A stretch of DNA of 21,383 nt. Source: Actinomycetota bacterium (GTDB lineage Bacteria; Actinomycetota; Geothermincolia; Fen-727; Anoxymicrobiaceae). The notes beneath the pieces were generated by a model, which was given only the letters and a program-made list of their open reading frames with translations, did no database searches and was not told the DNA's origin. The DNA is taken from assembly GCA_018894655.1 (NCBI GenBank), contig JAHIPE010000129.1, positions 1 to 21,383 on the forward strand. The letters are read 5' to 3'. Within the stretch, counting starts at the first letter, position 1; each line of letters begins with the position of its first letter. Below are positions 7,419-13,297 of this stretch, one piece after another. The translations under genes and the position numbers were made by a program.

Positions 7419-7662
7419 GACTTGACGGATTTGACTACATTCTGCTTATAGAGCTGCATGGCGCCCTGTACCGCACCCGGTTCCTTGGACACAACTTTGC
7501 AACTAACGTAACTCATGCCGACATGCCGACGAACACAAAACCGCGATTGGCCTGGACGTCGTAAAGGCCGTAGGGGACAGCAATACCCTCGGCTGTGGAA
7601 CGGAAGTCATGATCGTTCACCTCGACCGGCTCTCGGTTGCACGCCACGCCGGTGTGTCTAAA

Positions 7663-8433
7663 ATGAAGTTGCCCTCAAAGAAGAAAATCGCCATCACGGC
7701 TTTCACAATAGCGGCACTTGGCCTGCTCGCGCTTGTGGGAGTCCTTGTTGCAGTTAGAAGAACGCACAGGCCAAAAGTCACCATCTCCGTAGATGATCTC
7801 GCGGAGATGAAGACACTGGTGCACGAATACTTGAACGAGAGGGCCCGTGTCAACTTCTTCTTCGCACCCGATCCTGACAGCAATCCGAACGTAGCCGGCG
7901 CTCCAGTGATCGACCCGTCTGAGATGTCACCGGGACTCGCCGCCCGCCAGAGGGAAGACGTTGAGAAGCTGAAAGCCGGGGGACGCGACCCCAGATCTGA
8001 TGATTTCCGCATGTTCACCAGGGTGTTGGACATCGATCAGCAAGGCGATGAGGTGACTCTGCGTATCTATAATAGGACCTATTACAACCATCTCTTGCCG
8101 GGGACCGATACTGAGCCTTCCATACGCTATCTTGTCGATGGATGTGAGCGCTTCTACACTTTTAAGCGCAAGGGTGACGGTTGGGTGCTCGAGGACGTGA
8201 AGCTGCTGAACGTGAGCGAACCGCCTTTTGACGAGCCCAATGTTGAGCCGTTTGAGAAAGGTACTGCCCGTGTCCTTGCAAAACCGCCCGACTTTGTAAC
8301 TGTCATTCCCGAGGAGATTCAGAAGCTTGATGAGGCGGCAACCCGGAAAATACTGAACGAATGGACCATTGACCTGCAGACCCGGGAAGCGCTGGACAGG
8401 GAGATGGAGTCCAAGCCGGATCCCGTCTACTAA
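7663..8433 (+). CDS. membrane-anchored protein of unknown function
   Basis: A 256-residue protein with a basic N-terminus (MKLPSKKK), one TM helix at about 8-31 and a soluble extracytoplasmic part. That part (LVHEYLNERARVNFF, DDFRMFTRVLDIDQQGDEVTLRIYNRTYY, ERFYTFKRKGDGWVLEDVKLLN) recalls the N-terminal accessory region in front of Amidase_6-type domains, with alternating strands ending in a GDGWxLxDV hairpin, but no amidase domain follows. It may therefore be a truncated or stand-alone version; this is a weak comparison. ATG 7663 is chosen because it gives a standard signal anchor. ATG 7609 is also in frame and would add 18 residues; neither has a strong SD. The frame is open back to 7507. 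Confidence 0.7.
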   Translation: MKLPSKKKIAITAFTIAALGLLALVGVLVAVRRTHRPKVTISVDDLAEMKTLVHEYLNERARVNFFFAPDPDSNPNVAGAPVIDPSEMSPGLAARQREDVEKLKAGGRDPRSDDFRMFTRVLDIDQQGDEVTLRIYNRTYYNHLLPGTDTEPSIRYLVDGCERFYTFKRKGDGWVLEDVKLLNVSEPPFDEPNVEPFEKGTARVLAKPPDFVTVIPEEIQKLDEAATRKILNEWTIDLQTREALDREMESKPDPVY

Positions 8434-8502
8434 GATCCGCATTAACAGGAGTTTAAGAGATAACCACGAGCGATTGCGCGTTTTACCGATAATGCGGCGG
8501 AT

Positions 8503-8658
8503 TTAGCCGGGTAGAGGCTCTAAGACCCCACCGCCGCCCCTCTGCCGCCGCTTATCCACCAGGTCGACCAGGTGTAAGAGTTCCTGGTGTGTCAGGTTGC
8601 GCCTGTTTTGTGTCCCCGGGACGTGGTAGGATATATCCGGGCAGGGACCCGTCTTTAT
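8503..8658 (-). CDS. small open frame without a standard start codon
   Basis: A 51-codon minus-strand frame ends at TAA 8503-8505 and reads TGPCPDISYHVPGTQNRRN then LTHQELLHLVDLVDKRRQR, which looks protein-like (helix with heptad Leu). No ATG, GTG or TTG is available at its N-terminus. Where a coupled start is expected, the upstream gene's end reads GCATAA, so ATA 8658 overlaps the TAA exactly as an ATGA coupling would if one base differed. It may be a rare ATA start or a gene that has lost its start. Function unknown. Confidence 0.35.
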   Translation of the reverse strand: MKTGPCPDISYHVPGTQNRRNLTHQELLHLVDLVDKRRQRGGGGVLEPLPG

Positions 8659-8828
8659 GCGTCCTCGATCGCTTTCATGATCTCCGCGCCGGAGACGTAC
8701 CGGCCGTCGACCTCCACTAGGTCCGCCGCCCCGATCGCCTCCCCCGTCTCCCTGTCGACCACGACGGGCTGCCCGTAAGAGCTCGCCGCGTGCTCAGTCG
8801 ATAGCTCGAACCTTTCCCCGTAGTCCAT
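8655..8828 (-). CDS. small protein encoded next to the recombinase
   Basis: A 57-residue acidic protein: MDYGERFELSTEHAASSYG, then PVVVDRETGEAIGAADLVEVDG and a C-terminal helix ending IMKAIEDA. It has no signal or TM segment, and I do not recognise the family. ATG 8828 is preferred over the longer 84-residue frame because GGGGGAG lies just upstream. It is 100 bp downstream of the recombinase gene on the same strand. A role as directionality factor or regulator would fit its position but is not shown by the sequence. Confidence 0.55.
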   Translation of the reverse strand: MDYGERFELSTEHAASSYGQPVVVDRETGEAIGAADLVEVDGRYVSGAEIMKAIEDA

Positions 8829-8928
8829 AACTCCCCCTTTTCTCTTGAAGCCCTGAAATGCCCTCAGACGGTCCGAGGCTTCCCGGCCAATGCAACCGCA
8901 GAGTGACAAATACCCGGCGCTCGGGGGA

Positions 8929-9522
8929 CTATACGGGCCTCGGACCTGGTTGCGGCTCTCTCATCGCCCGCCGGACGTCCTCGTTGACGACGTGGGTGTA
9001 GATCTGCGTGGTGGAGATGTTCTTGTGGCCCAGGGCTTCCTGTATCACCCGGAGGTTTGTCCCGCGGCGCAGGAGCTCGGTGGCGCAGGTGTGACGTAGG
9101 ACGTGGGGGGTCACGGTCCCGGGGTCCAGACCGGCCCGATATACGTACCCTCTGAAAGTTTTGCGGAACGCCCAGGGGGAAAGGTGGCCCCCTTTGTTGG
9201 CCCCCTTGACTACCGGGAACAGATAGTCGCCTGGGGGCCTCCTGGCCTTCCACCGCTCGAGCAGGATAGCCAGGTCGTCTGATCGGTAGTAGACGGTACG
9301 GTATCGGTGGCCCTTCCCCCGGAGGACCTCCACCCTCTTGTCCTCGAGGGAGACGTCCCTGGGCTTGAGCGCCAGGGCCTCGGAGATCCGCAGGCCGCCC
9401 TCGTACATGATCCCCATGATGCACCGGTTGCGGAGGCCGGTTAGTGAAAGTAGGGAGGGGGCCTCGAGGATCGCCTGGACCTCCGCTGGCTCGAGGAACC
9501 TGATTGTGCCGTTATCGCCCAT
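8929..9522 (-). CDS. short tyrosine recombinase (XerC/XerD-like catalytic domain)
   Basis: About 197 residues holding the full catalytic domain. Numbered from GTG 9528, the residues are Arg47 (GGLRISEAL), Lys72 (RGKGHRYR), His142 and Arg145 (HVLRH), His168 (LGHK) and nucleophile Tyr177 (TQIYTHV). The N-terminal SAM-like core-binding domain of about 100 residues found in XerC/D is absent apart from a short arm, so it is shorter than the usual 300. ATG 9522 is preferred, with GGAG 5 bases upstream; the GTG at 9528 overlaps that SD. Only 10 bp separate the start from the inverted-repeat core at 9532-9563, so its promoter must lie within or beyond the repeat. Composition matches the host rather than the AT-rich cargo. 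Confidence 0.9.
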   Translation of the reverse strand: MGDNGTIRFLEPAEVQAILEAPSLLSLTGLRNRCIMGIMYEGGLRISEALALKPRDVSLEDKRVEVLRGKGHRYRTVYYRSDDLAILLERWKARRPPGDYLFPVVKGANKGGHLSPWAFRKTFRGYVYRAGLDPGTVTPHVLRHTCATELLRRGTNLRVIQEALGHKNISTTQIYTHVVNEDVRRAMREPQPGPRPV

Positions 9523-9531
9523 AATCACTCC

Positions 9532-9583
9532 ATTGTTACCCTTCTGGTTCTAAGGGTAACAATACGGGGGCTTTCCGAGTCAA
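9532..9583 (+). repeat. right direct repeat / putative att site
   Basis: A perfect inverted repeat, ATTGTTACCCTT (9532-9543) and AAGGGTAACAAT (9552-9563), encloses an 8 bp spacer CTGGTTCT (9544-9551). This 12-8-12 layout matches tyrosine-recombinase core sites such as loxP (13-8-13) in form. It is followed by ACGGGGGCTT and GTCAA, shared with the left copy. It abuts the SD of the recombinase gene. Confidence 0.8.
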
Positions 9584-9668
9584 CAGTTACGAGACAACGA
9601 AAACGTAACAATGTGTGGCGTGAGTGAACACGGTGGAAAGTATTGAGCTGGGCAAGAGGAATAGTCGT

Positions 9669-10472
9669 CTACATCAACGGTAATGGCCGCAGGCTCATCT
9701 CGCGTCCCTTGAACCACGCGGTTTCCCCGTAGCCGGCCTGGCGGAGCAGCGCTATCGCGTGGTCGAAGTCGCGCCCGATGTCCTCGGGGCAGTGGGAGTC
9801 GGACCCCACGGTGACCGGAACACCCAGTTCCGCTCCCAGGTGGACGAACGACGGCTCCGGGTACATCTCGCCAACCGGCCAGCGAAGGCCCGCGGTGTTT
9901 ATCTCGTAGCAGGCCCCGGCCTCCTTTATCTTCACCAGGAGATCACGGTATGCGGGGGCCAGGTCCGCCTGCGCGCGGTCGCCGAACTTCTTGACCAGGT
10001 CGGGGTGGCCCACGATATCGAACAGCCTGGTTGAAACCATCTCTTCCTCGGCCCGCATGTACTCGAGGTAGAAGCCGTCCAGGTCTATCTCCCGGTAACA
10101 ATCCACGTATCGGGGGTCGTCGAAGATCCAGTCACCGATGATGTGGACCGAGCCGATGATGAAGTCGAACGGGTAGGTGTCGAGCATCTGGAGGCGCTCC
10201 TCCATGGTGTGGGGGTGGTAGTCGGCCTCGATCCCAAGGCGGATATCGATGCGGCCCGAGTACCTCTCCTTAAGTTCCAGCACGCTCTCGACGTACCGGG
10301 GAAGCTCGTGGGGGGCCATGGAAAGGACGCGGTCGTCGGTGTAGAGGAGCGGCAGGTGGTCGGCGATACCTATCTCGGTGAAACCCTTGTCTATCGCCTT
10401 CCGCACCAGTTCCTCCATGCCCCCCCGGGCGTGGCCGCACATCGCGGTGTGTATATGGTAATCGGGTATCAC
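9669..10472 (-). CDS. PHP-domain phosphoesterase, histidinol-phosphatase (HisJ) family
   Basis: A 267-residue PHP-domain hydrolase. Metal-binding motifs appear in order: DYHIHTAMCGHA (4-15), GIADHLP, GIEADYHP, FDFIIGSVH, DIVGHPDL and VGSDSHCPEDIG. These are the signatures of HisJ-type histidinol-phosphate phosphatase, usually about 250-280 residues with a trinuclear metal site. No other his gene is nearby, so histidine biosynthesis is likely but not proven; a general phosphoesterase is possible. The start is GTG 10472, overlapping by one base the TAG of the bPH2-SHOCT gene (TAGTG), which indicates translational coupling. GGAGC lies upstream. Confidence 0.85.
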   Translation of the reverse strand: MIPDYHIHTAMCGHARGGMEELVRKAIDKGFTEIGIADHLPLLYTDDRVLSMAPHELPRYVESVLELKERYSGRIDIRLGIEADYHPHTMEERLQMLDTYPFDFIIGSVHIIGDWIFDDPRYVDCYREIDLDGFYLEYMRAEEEMVSTRLFDIVGHPDLVKKFGDRAQADLAPAYRDLLVKIKEAGACYEINTAGLRWPVGEMYPEPSFVHLGAELGVPVTVGSDSHCPEDIGRDFDHAIALLRQAGYGETAWFKGREMSLRPLPLM

Positions 10473-11191
10473 TACGGTTGCTCCTTGTTCAGCCGGTCCA
10501 AGAGGGACTCCTTCGCCTTTCGGAACTCCTCGTCGCTCAACGAACCCTTCCCCCTTAACCGGTCGAGCCTCTCGATCTGGTCGACTATCTCGGAGTAGAG
10601 CGGCGGGCGCTCAGGGGGCAGGGCGGCGATTTCCTGGGTCGGCTGAACCCTGGTTACCGCCAGGGCCACCTTCTCGGCAACCGAAGAGATATCATCGCTT
10701 GCCGCAACCTCGCCGGTGTCCCGTACCTGCTCCAGGATACTCAGTTTCAGCTCCTCGGGGCGTGGGAGGTTGAAGTAAGGGGCTTTCTGGTACTCGCTTG
10801 CCGATTCAATCACAAGGTCCCCATACCCGAAGATCCGTCCCAGGACCAGTTGTGAGGACGAGACGTCGGTTATCGCCCTGATGGGGATCTCCCGCGAGTG
10901 CCGGGTGAAGACGCCGACACAGTATATCAGCCGGTGGTTGGTAAGCACCAGGTTGGCATGCGAGCGACACAGGGCCCTCCATGCCAGGAACCCCGCCAGG
11001 GCGGCCAGCACCGCGAAGCCGGCGATGAGCGCCGCCCCCCCGCGGAAGATACTGCCGGTGAACAGAAGCGTAATCCACAGGGCCACAAACGGGAAGGTCA
11101 GGAACACCGGCCACCACAGAACCACCGGGTGGTGATGGACGTCAAATAGTACTGTCTCGTCACTGGAAAGCAGAGATTCCGGATATTTCAC
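10472..11191 (-). CDS. bPH2 (DUF304-type) membrane protein with C-terminal SHOCT domain
   Basis: A 239-residue protein. Two TM helices (about 24-45 and 53-74) form a hairpin, followed by a bacterial PH-like domain (LVLTNHRLIYCVGVFTRHSREIPIRAITDV, then LVLGRIFGYGDLVIES at about 81-130) and a C-terminal SHOCT motif (about 208-237: QIERLDRLRGKGSLSDEEFRKAKESLL). SHOCT motifs are short oligomerisation or peptide-binding helices. GTG 11191 is selected because GGGAGG (11198-11203) lies 6 bases upstream; ATG 11215 would add 8 residues without an SD. The biochemical role is unknown. It is coupled to the PHP gene downstream. A large palindrome lies in its upstream region. Confidence 0.8.
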   Translation of the reverse strand: MKYPESLLSSDETVLFDVHHHPVVLWWPVFLTFPFVALWITLLFTGSIFRGGAALIAGFAVLAALAGFLAWRALCRSHANLVLTNHRLIYCVGVFTRHSREIPIRAITDVSSSQLVLGRIFGYGDLVIESASEYQKAPYFNLPRPEELKLSILEQVRDTGEVAASDDISSVAEKVALAVTRVQPTQEIAALPPERPPLYSEIVDQIERLDRLRGKGSLSDEEFRKAKESLLDRLNKEQP

Positions 11192-11260
11192 ACAAGGCCT
11201 CCCGATTTCAAACATAGTACCAGAACCGGGAGGTAAACGGCACCGGAGTTCAACTGGCGG

Positions 11261-11430
11261 CTTAGTACCCCGCTCCATAAATACGCTGGCATTCGAGCGC
11301 CGATGCGTCCGCACCTGCTGCGTTCCGCTCCCTCGCGGTACTCACGGAGTACAGCTCGGTCGCGCGCCTTGCCGGAGCGGCGCGGGGGCGCTCTCGGTGC
11401 GTAACCGTATTTATGGAACGCGGCACTTAG
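11261..11430. repeat. 170 bp near-palindromic element (MITE/REP-like)
   Basis: The outer 25 bp arms (11261-11285 and 11406-11430) match at 21 of 25 positions as an inverted repeat and include a perfect 11 bp pair, CCATAAATACG / CGTATTTATGG. At the exact centre is a perfect GTACTC-ACG-GAGTAC hairpin (11338-11352). The intervening bases pair imperfectly. It fills the region between two divergently transcribed genes and encodes no protein. Confidence 0.75.
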
Positions 11431-11496
11431 TTGTTGTAGACTGGGGCTTGCCTGGAACGGGTAGAATGCCCCCGCGCTTGACATGGGGGATTAACG

Positions 11497-12813
11497 ATGA
11501 GAAGGCACGCGGGAAACGAAGAGCCGGAGCTCTACCTGGACGGCGACCAGCCGACGATCTACCGAAAGCGGAAAATCCGCTGGACCTCCGTACTGAAGTG
11601 GGGCGCACTCGCGCTCGCTATCATACTGACCGCAACGTTCATCCTCGGTTACATCTGGTTGAAGACCAAGGAGTCCGAGATGCGCGTGCCGGGGGTGGAA
11701 GAGGCGCTGGACCCCAAGCAGAAGGGCCAGCCGAATACCACGCTGGTGATGGGCGTCGACAGTGGTAGCGTGGCAGGCGAGGAGGGCCAGAGCCGCGCGG
11801 ACATAATCATGCTGGTAAGCGTTGACCCGGACACCAAGAAGGCGGCGGTGATATCGATCCCCAGGGACACTCGCTGCAAGATCCCCGGCCAGAGCGGCTA
11901 CAGCAAGATGAACGCGGCGTACGCTCTGGGTGGCCCCGAGCTCATGATAAAGACGGTGAAGGATTTCACCGGGCTGGACATAAACCATTTCGTGGTTATC
12001 GACTTCGAGGGGTTCAAGCACATAGTGGACGCGGTCGGCGGGGTTCCGATGCACATGGAGGTCGCCATCCACGACAAGTACGCCGGCGACGTTCCGGCTG
12101 GAGACGTGGTGCTCAACGGGGAACAGGCGCTGTCACTGGTGAGGGCCAGGCACGACATCAACGCGGTTCCGGCGGGAGACCTGGACCGCGTCAAGAACCA
12201 GCGCATGTTCCTCCAGGCGATGCTGTCCACGGTCTCGCGGCAACGAAACCCTTTCAAGGTTAAGAACCTGGTTGACGTAGCGTCACGAAACGTCAAGACA
12301 GACCTCACGTTCATGGAGATGCTGTCGCTGGGGCGAAGGCTCCAGGGTGCGGGTGACGACGGGCTCCAGATGGTAACCGCGCCTGGAGATGCCAGGGTGA
12401 TGGGAGGCGCCTGGTACTATGTTGTGGACACGGACAGGTTCCAGGAGCTACTCACAACGTTCGAGGCGGAGTCGGAGGTCGCCGTGGACGAGGGAGAGCC
12501 GAGCACCGGCAAATCGGAAAAGGCGAAGATCACCGTGGCGGTGCTAAACGGGGCGGGCAAGACCGGGCTTGCCGCATCGGTGGCGGGAGAGCTGGAGAAG
12601 GCCGGTTTCACTGGGGTTAAGACCGGTAACTCCGGGAGCAGGTATACAAGGACTACGATATACTATGCCGACGACGACAGTTCCAAGGCGGGGGTTGTGG
12701 CGGCAGACCTTGCGGGGGTGAAGGAGCCGCTCCTGGAGGAAAGCAGCGGGATCACATTGGAGTATGTTGTGGACGTGGTCGTGGTGCTGGGCTCTGACTA
12801 CAGGGGGCCTTGA
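11497..12813 (+). CDS. LytR-CpsA-Psr (LCP) family protein with LytR_C domain
   Basis: A 438-residue protein with a cytosolic basic tail, one TM helix (about 34-53), an extracytoplasmic LCP domain (about 80-245) and a LytR_C domain (about 343-415: KITVAVLNGAGKTGLAASVAGELEKAGF). LCP hallmarks are MGVDSG, the Arg100/Asp102 pair in SRADIIMLVSVD, SIPRDTRCKIP (Arg123) and LSLVRARHD (Arg216, Arg218), which bind the pyrophosphate lipid. LCP enzymes transfer undecaprenyl-linked glycopolymers onto peptidoglycan or proteins. The start at 11497 has GGGGGA upstream. It is followed at 34 bp by hsp20. No polymer-synthesis gene is adjacent, so the glycopolymer is unknown. Confidence 0.9.
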   Translation: MRRHAGNEEPELYLDGDQPTIYRKRKIRWTSVLKWGALALAIILTATFILGYIWLKTKESEMRVPGVEEALDPKQKGQPNTTLVMGVDSGSVAGEEGQSRADIIMLVSVDPDTKKAAVISIPRDTRCKIPGQSGYSKMNAAYALGGPELMIKTVKDFTGLDINHFVVIDFEGFKHIVDAVGGVPMHMEVAIHDKYAGDVPAGDVVLNGEQALSLVRARHDINAVPAGDLDRVKNQRMFLQAMLSTVSRQRNPFKVKNLVDVASRNVKTDLTFMEMLSLGRRLQGAGDDGLQMVTAPGDARVMGGAWYYVVDTDRFQELLTTFEAESEVAVDEGEPSTGKSEKAKITVAVLNGAGKTGLAASVAGELEKAGFTGVKTGNSGSRYTRTTIYYADDDSSKAGVVAADLAGVKEPLLEESSGITLEYVVDVVVVLGSDYRGP

Positions 12814-12847
12814 GGCGTTGGCGCCGGGCGGGAAAGGCGAAGGCACA

Positions 12848-13297
12848 ATGGACTCAGAGGAAAGAACAAGGCTTGCGGGCCCGGATGAAATAAAGAAGGA
12901 GATGGAGAGGTTCTTCGAGCACCTTGAGCGCTGGAAGAGGCCCGTGTTCTTCTTCGAGAAGGCCTGGAAGCCCCGCTGCGACGTCTCGGAGACCAAGGAC
13001 GAGGTAATCGTGGTGGCCGATATCGCCGGCGTGGCCTCCGAGAATATAGACATCGCGGTGGAGGGTAATAGCCTGGTGATAAGCGGGATCAGGCGGGAGC
13101 CGGAGAGCGCCACACGAAGGAACTACCGCCAGATGGAGATAAGCTACGGTACGTTCGAGAGGGTGCTCGTACTGCCGGCAAAGGTCGACGCCGAGAGGGC
13201 GAAGGCGGACTACGATGACGGCTTTCTCGAGATCAGGCTTCCCAAGGTATCCCCGGAGCCGCCCAGGGAGGTGGAAGTGGATGTTTCCACCGAGTAG
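12848..13297 (+). CDS. Hsp20 / alpha-crystallin small heat-shock protein
   Basis: A 149-residue small chaperone. A short N-terminal helix-rich arm (ERTRLAGPDEIKKEMERFFEHLERW) precedes an alpha-crystallin domain at about 44-140 (PRCDVSETKDEVIVVADIAGV, NIDIAVEGNSLVISGIRRE, FERVLVLPAKVDAERAKADYDDGFLEIRLPK), with the hallmark DGFLEIRLPK strand. It holds unfolding proteins for refolding or degradation. ATG 12848 has AAGGCGAAGG upstream. The last 17 bases overlap the preferred lon start, pairing holdase and protease translation. No CIRCE or HAIR operator is visible upstream. Confidence 0.9.
   Translation: MDSEERTRLAGPDEIKKEMERFFEHLERWKRPVFFFEKAWKPRCDVSETKDEVIVVADIAGVASENIDIAVEGNSLVISGIRREPESATRRNYRQMEISYGTFERVLVLPAKVDAERAKADYDDGFLEIRLPKVSPEPPREVEVDVSTE

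Larger units (their letters stand above)
5823..9583. mobile_element. candidate small integrative element with tyrosine recombinase
   Basis: A 3.76 kb interval bounded by 52 bp direct repeats (5823-5874 and 9532-9583, 46/52 identical). Each repeat carries inverted arms around the same 8 bp spacer. The right end encodes a short tyrosine recombinase reading inward, followed by one small gene and a possible second. The left part has three plus-strand cargo genes for exported or membrane proteins, AT-richer than both flanks. There is no tRNA at the ends, no replication or conjugation gene and no IS transposase. Integration by the recombinase is inferred; the repeats and genes are seen. The adjacent toxin-antitoxin pair lies just outside the left repeat. 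Confidence 0.65.

Noticed and set aside
8437..8497. CCGCATTA / TAATGCGG inverted pair as a terminator.
   Set aside because: An 8 bp stem with a 45-base loop and no U-tract is too weak to call.
5823..9583. A CRISPR array or retron.
   Set aside because: Only two repeat copies 3.7 kb apart, no regular spacers, no cas or reverse transcriptase gene.
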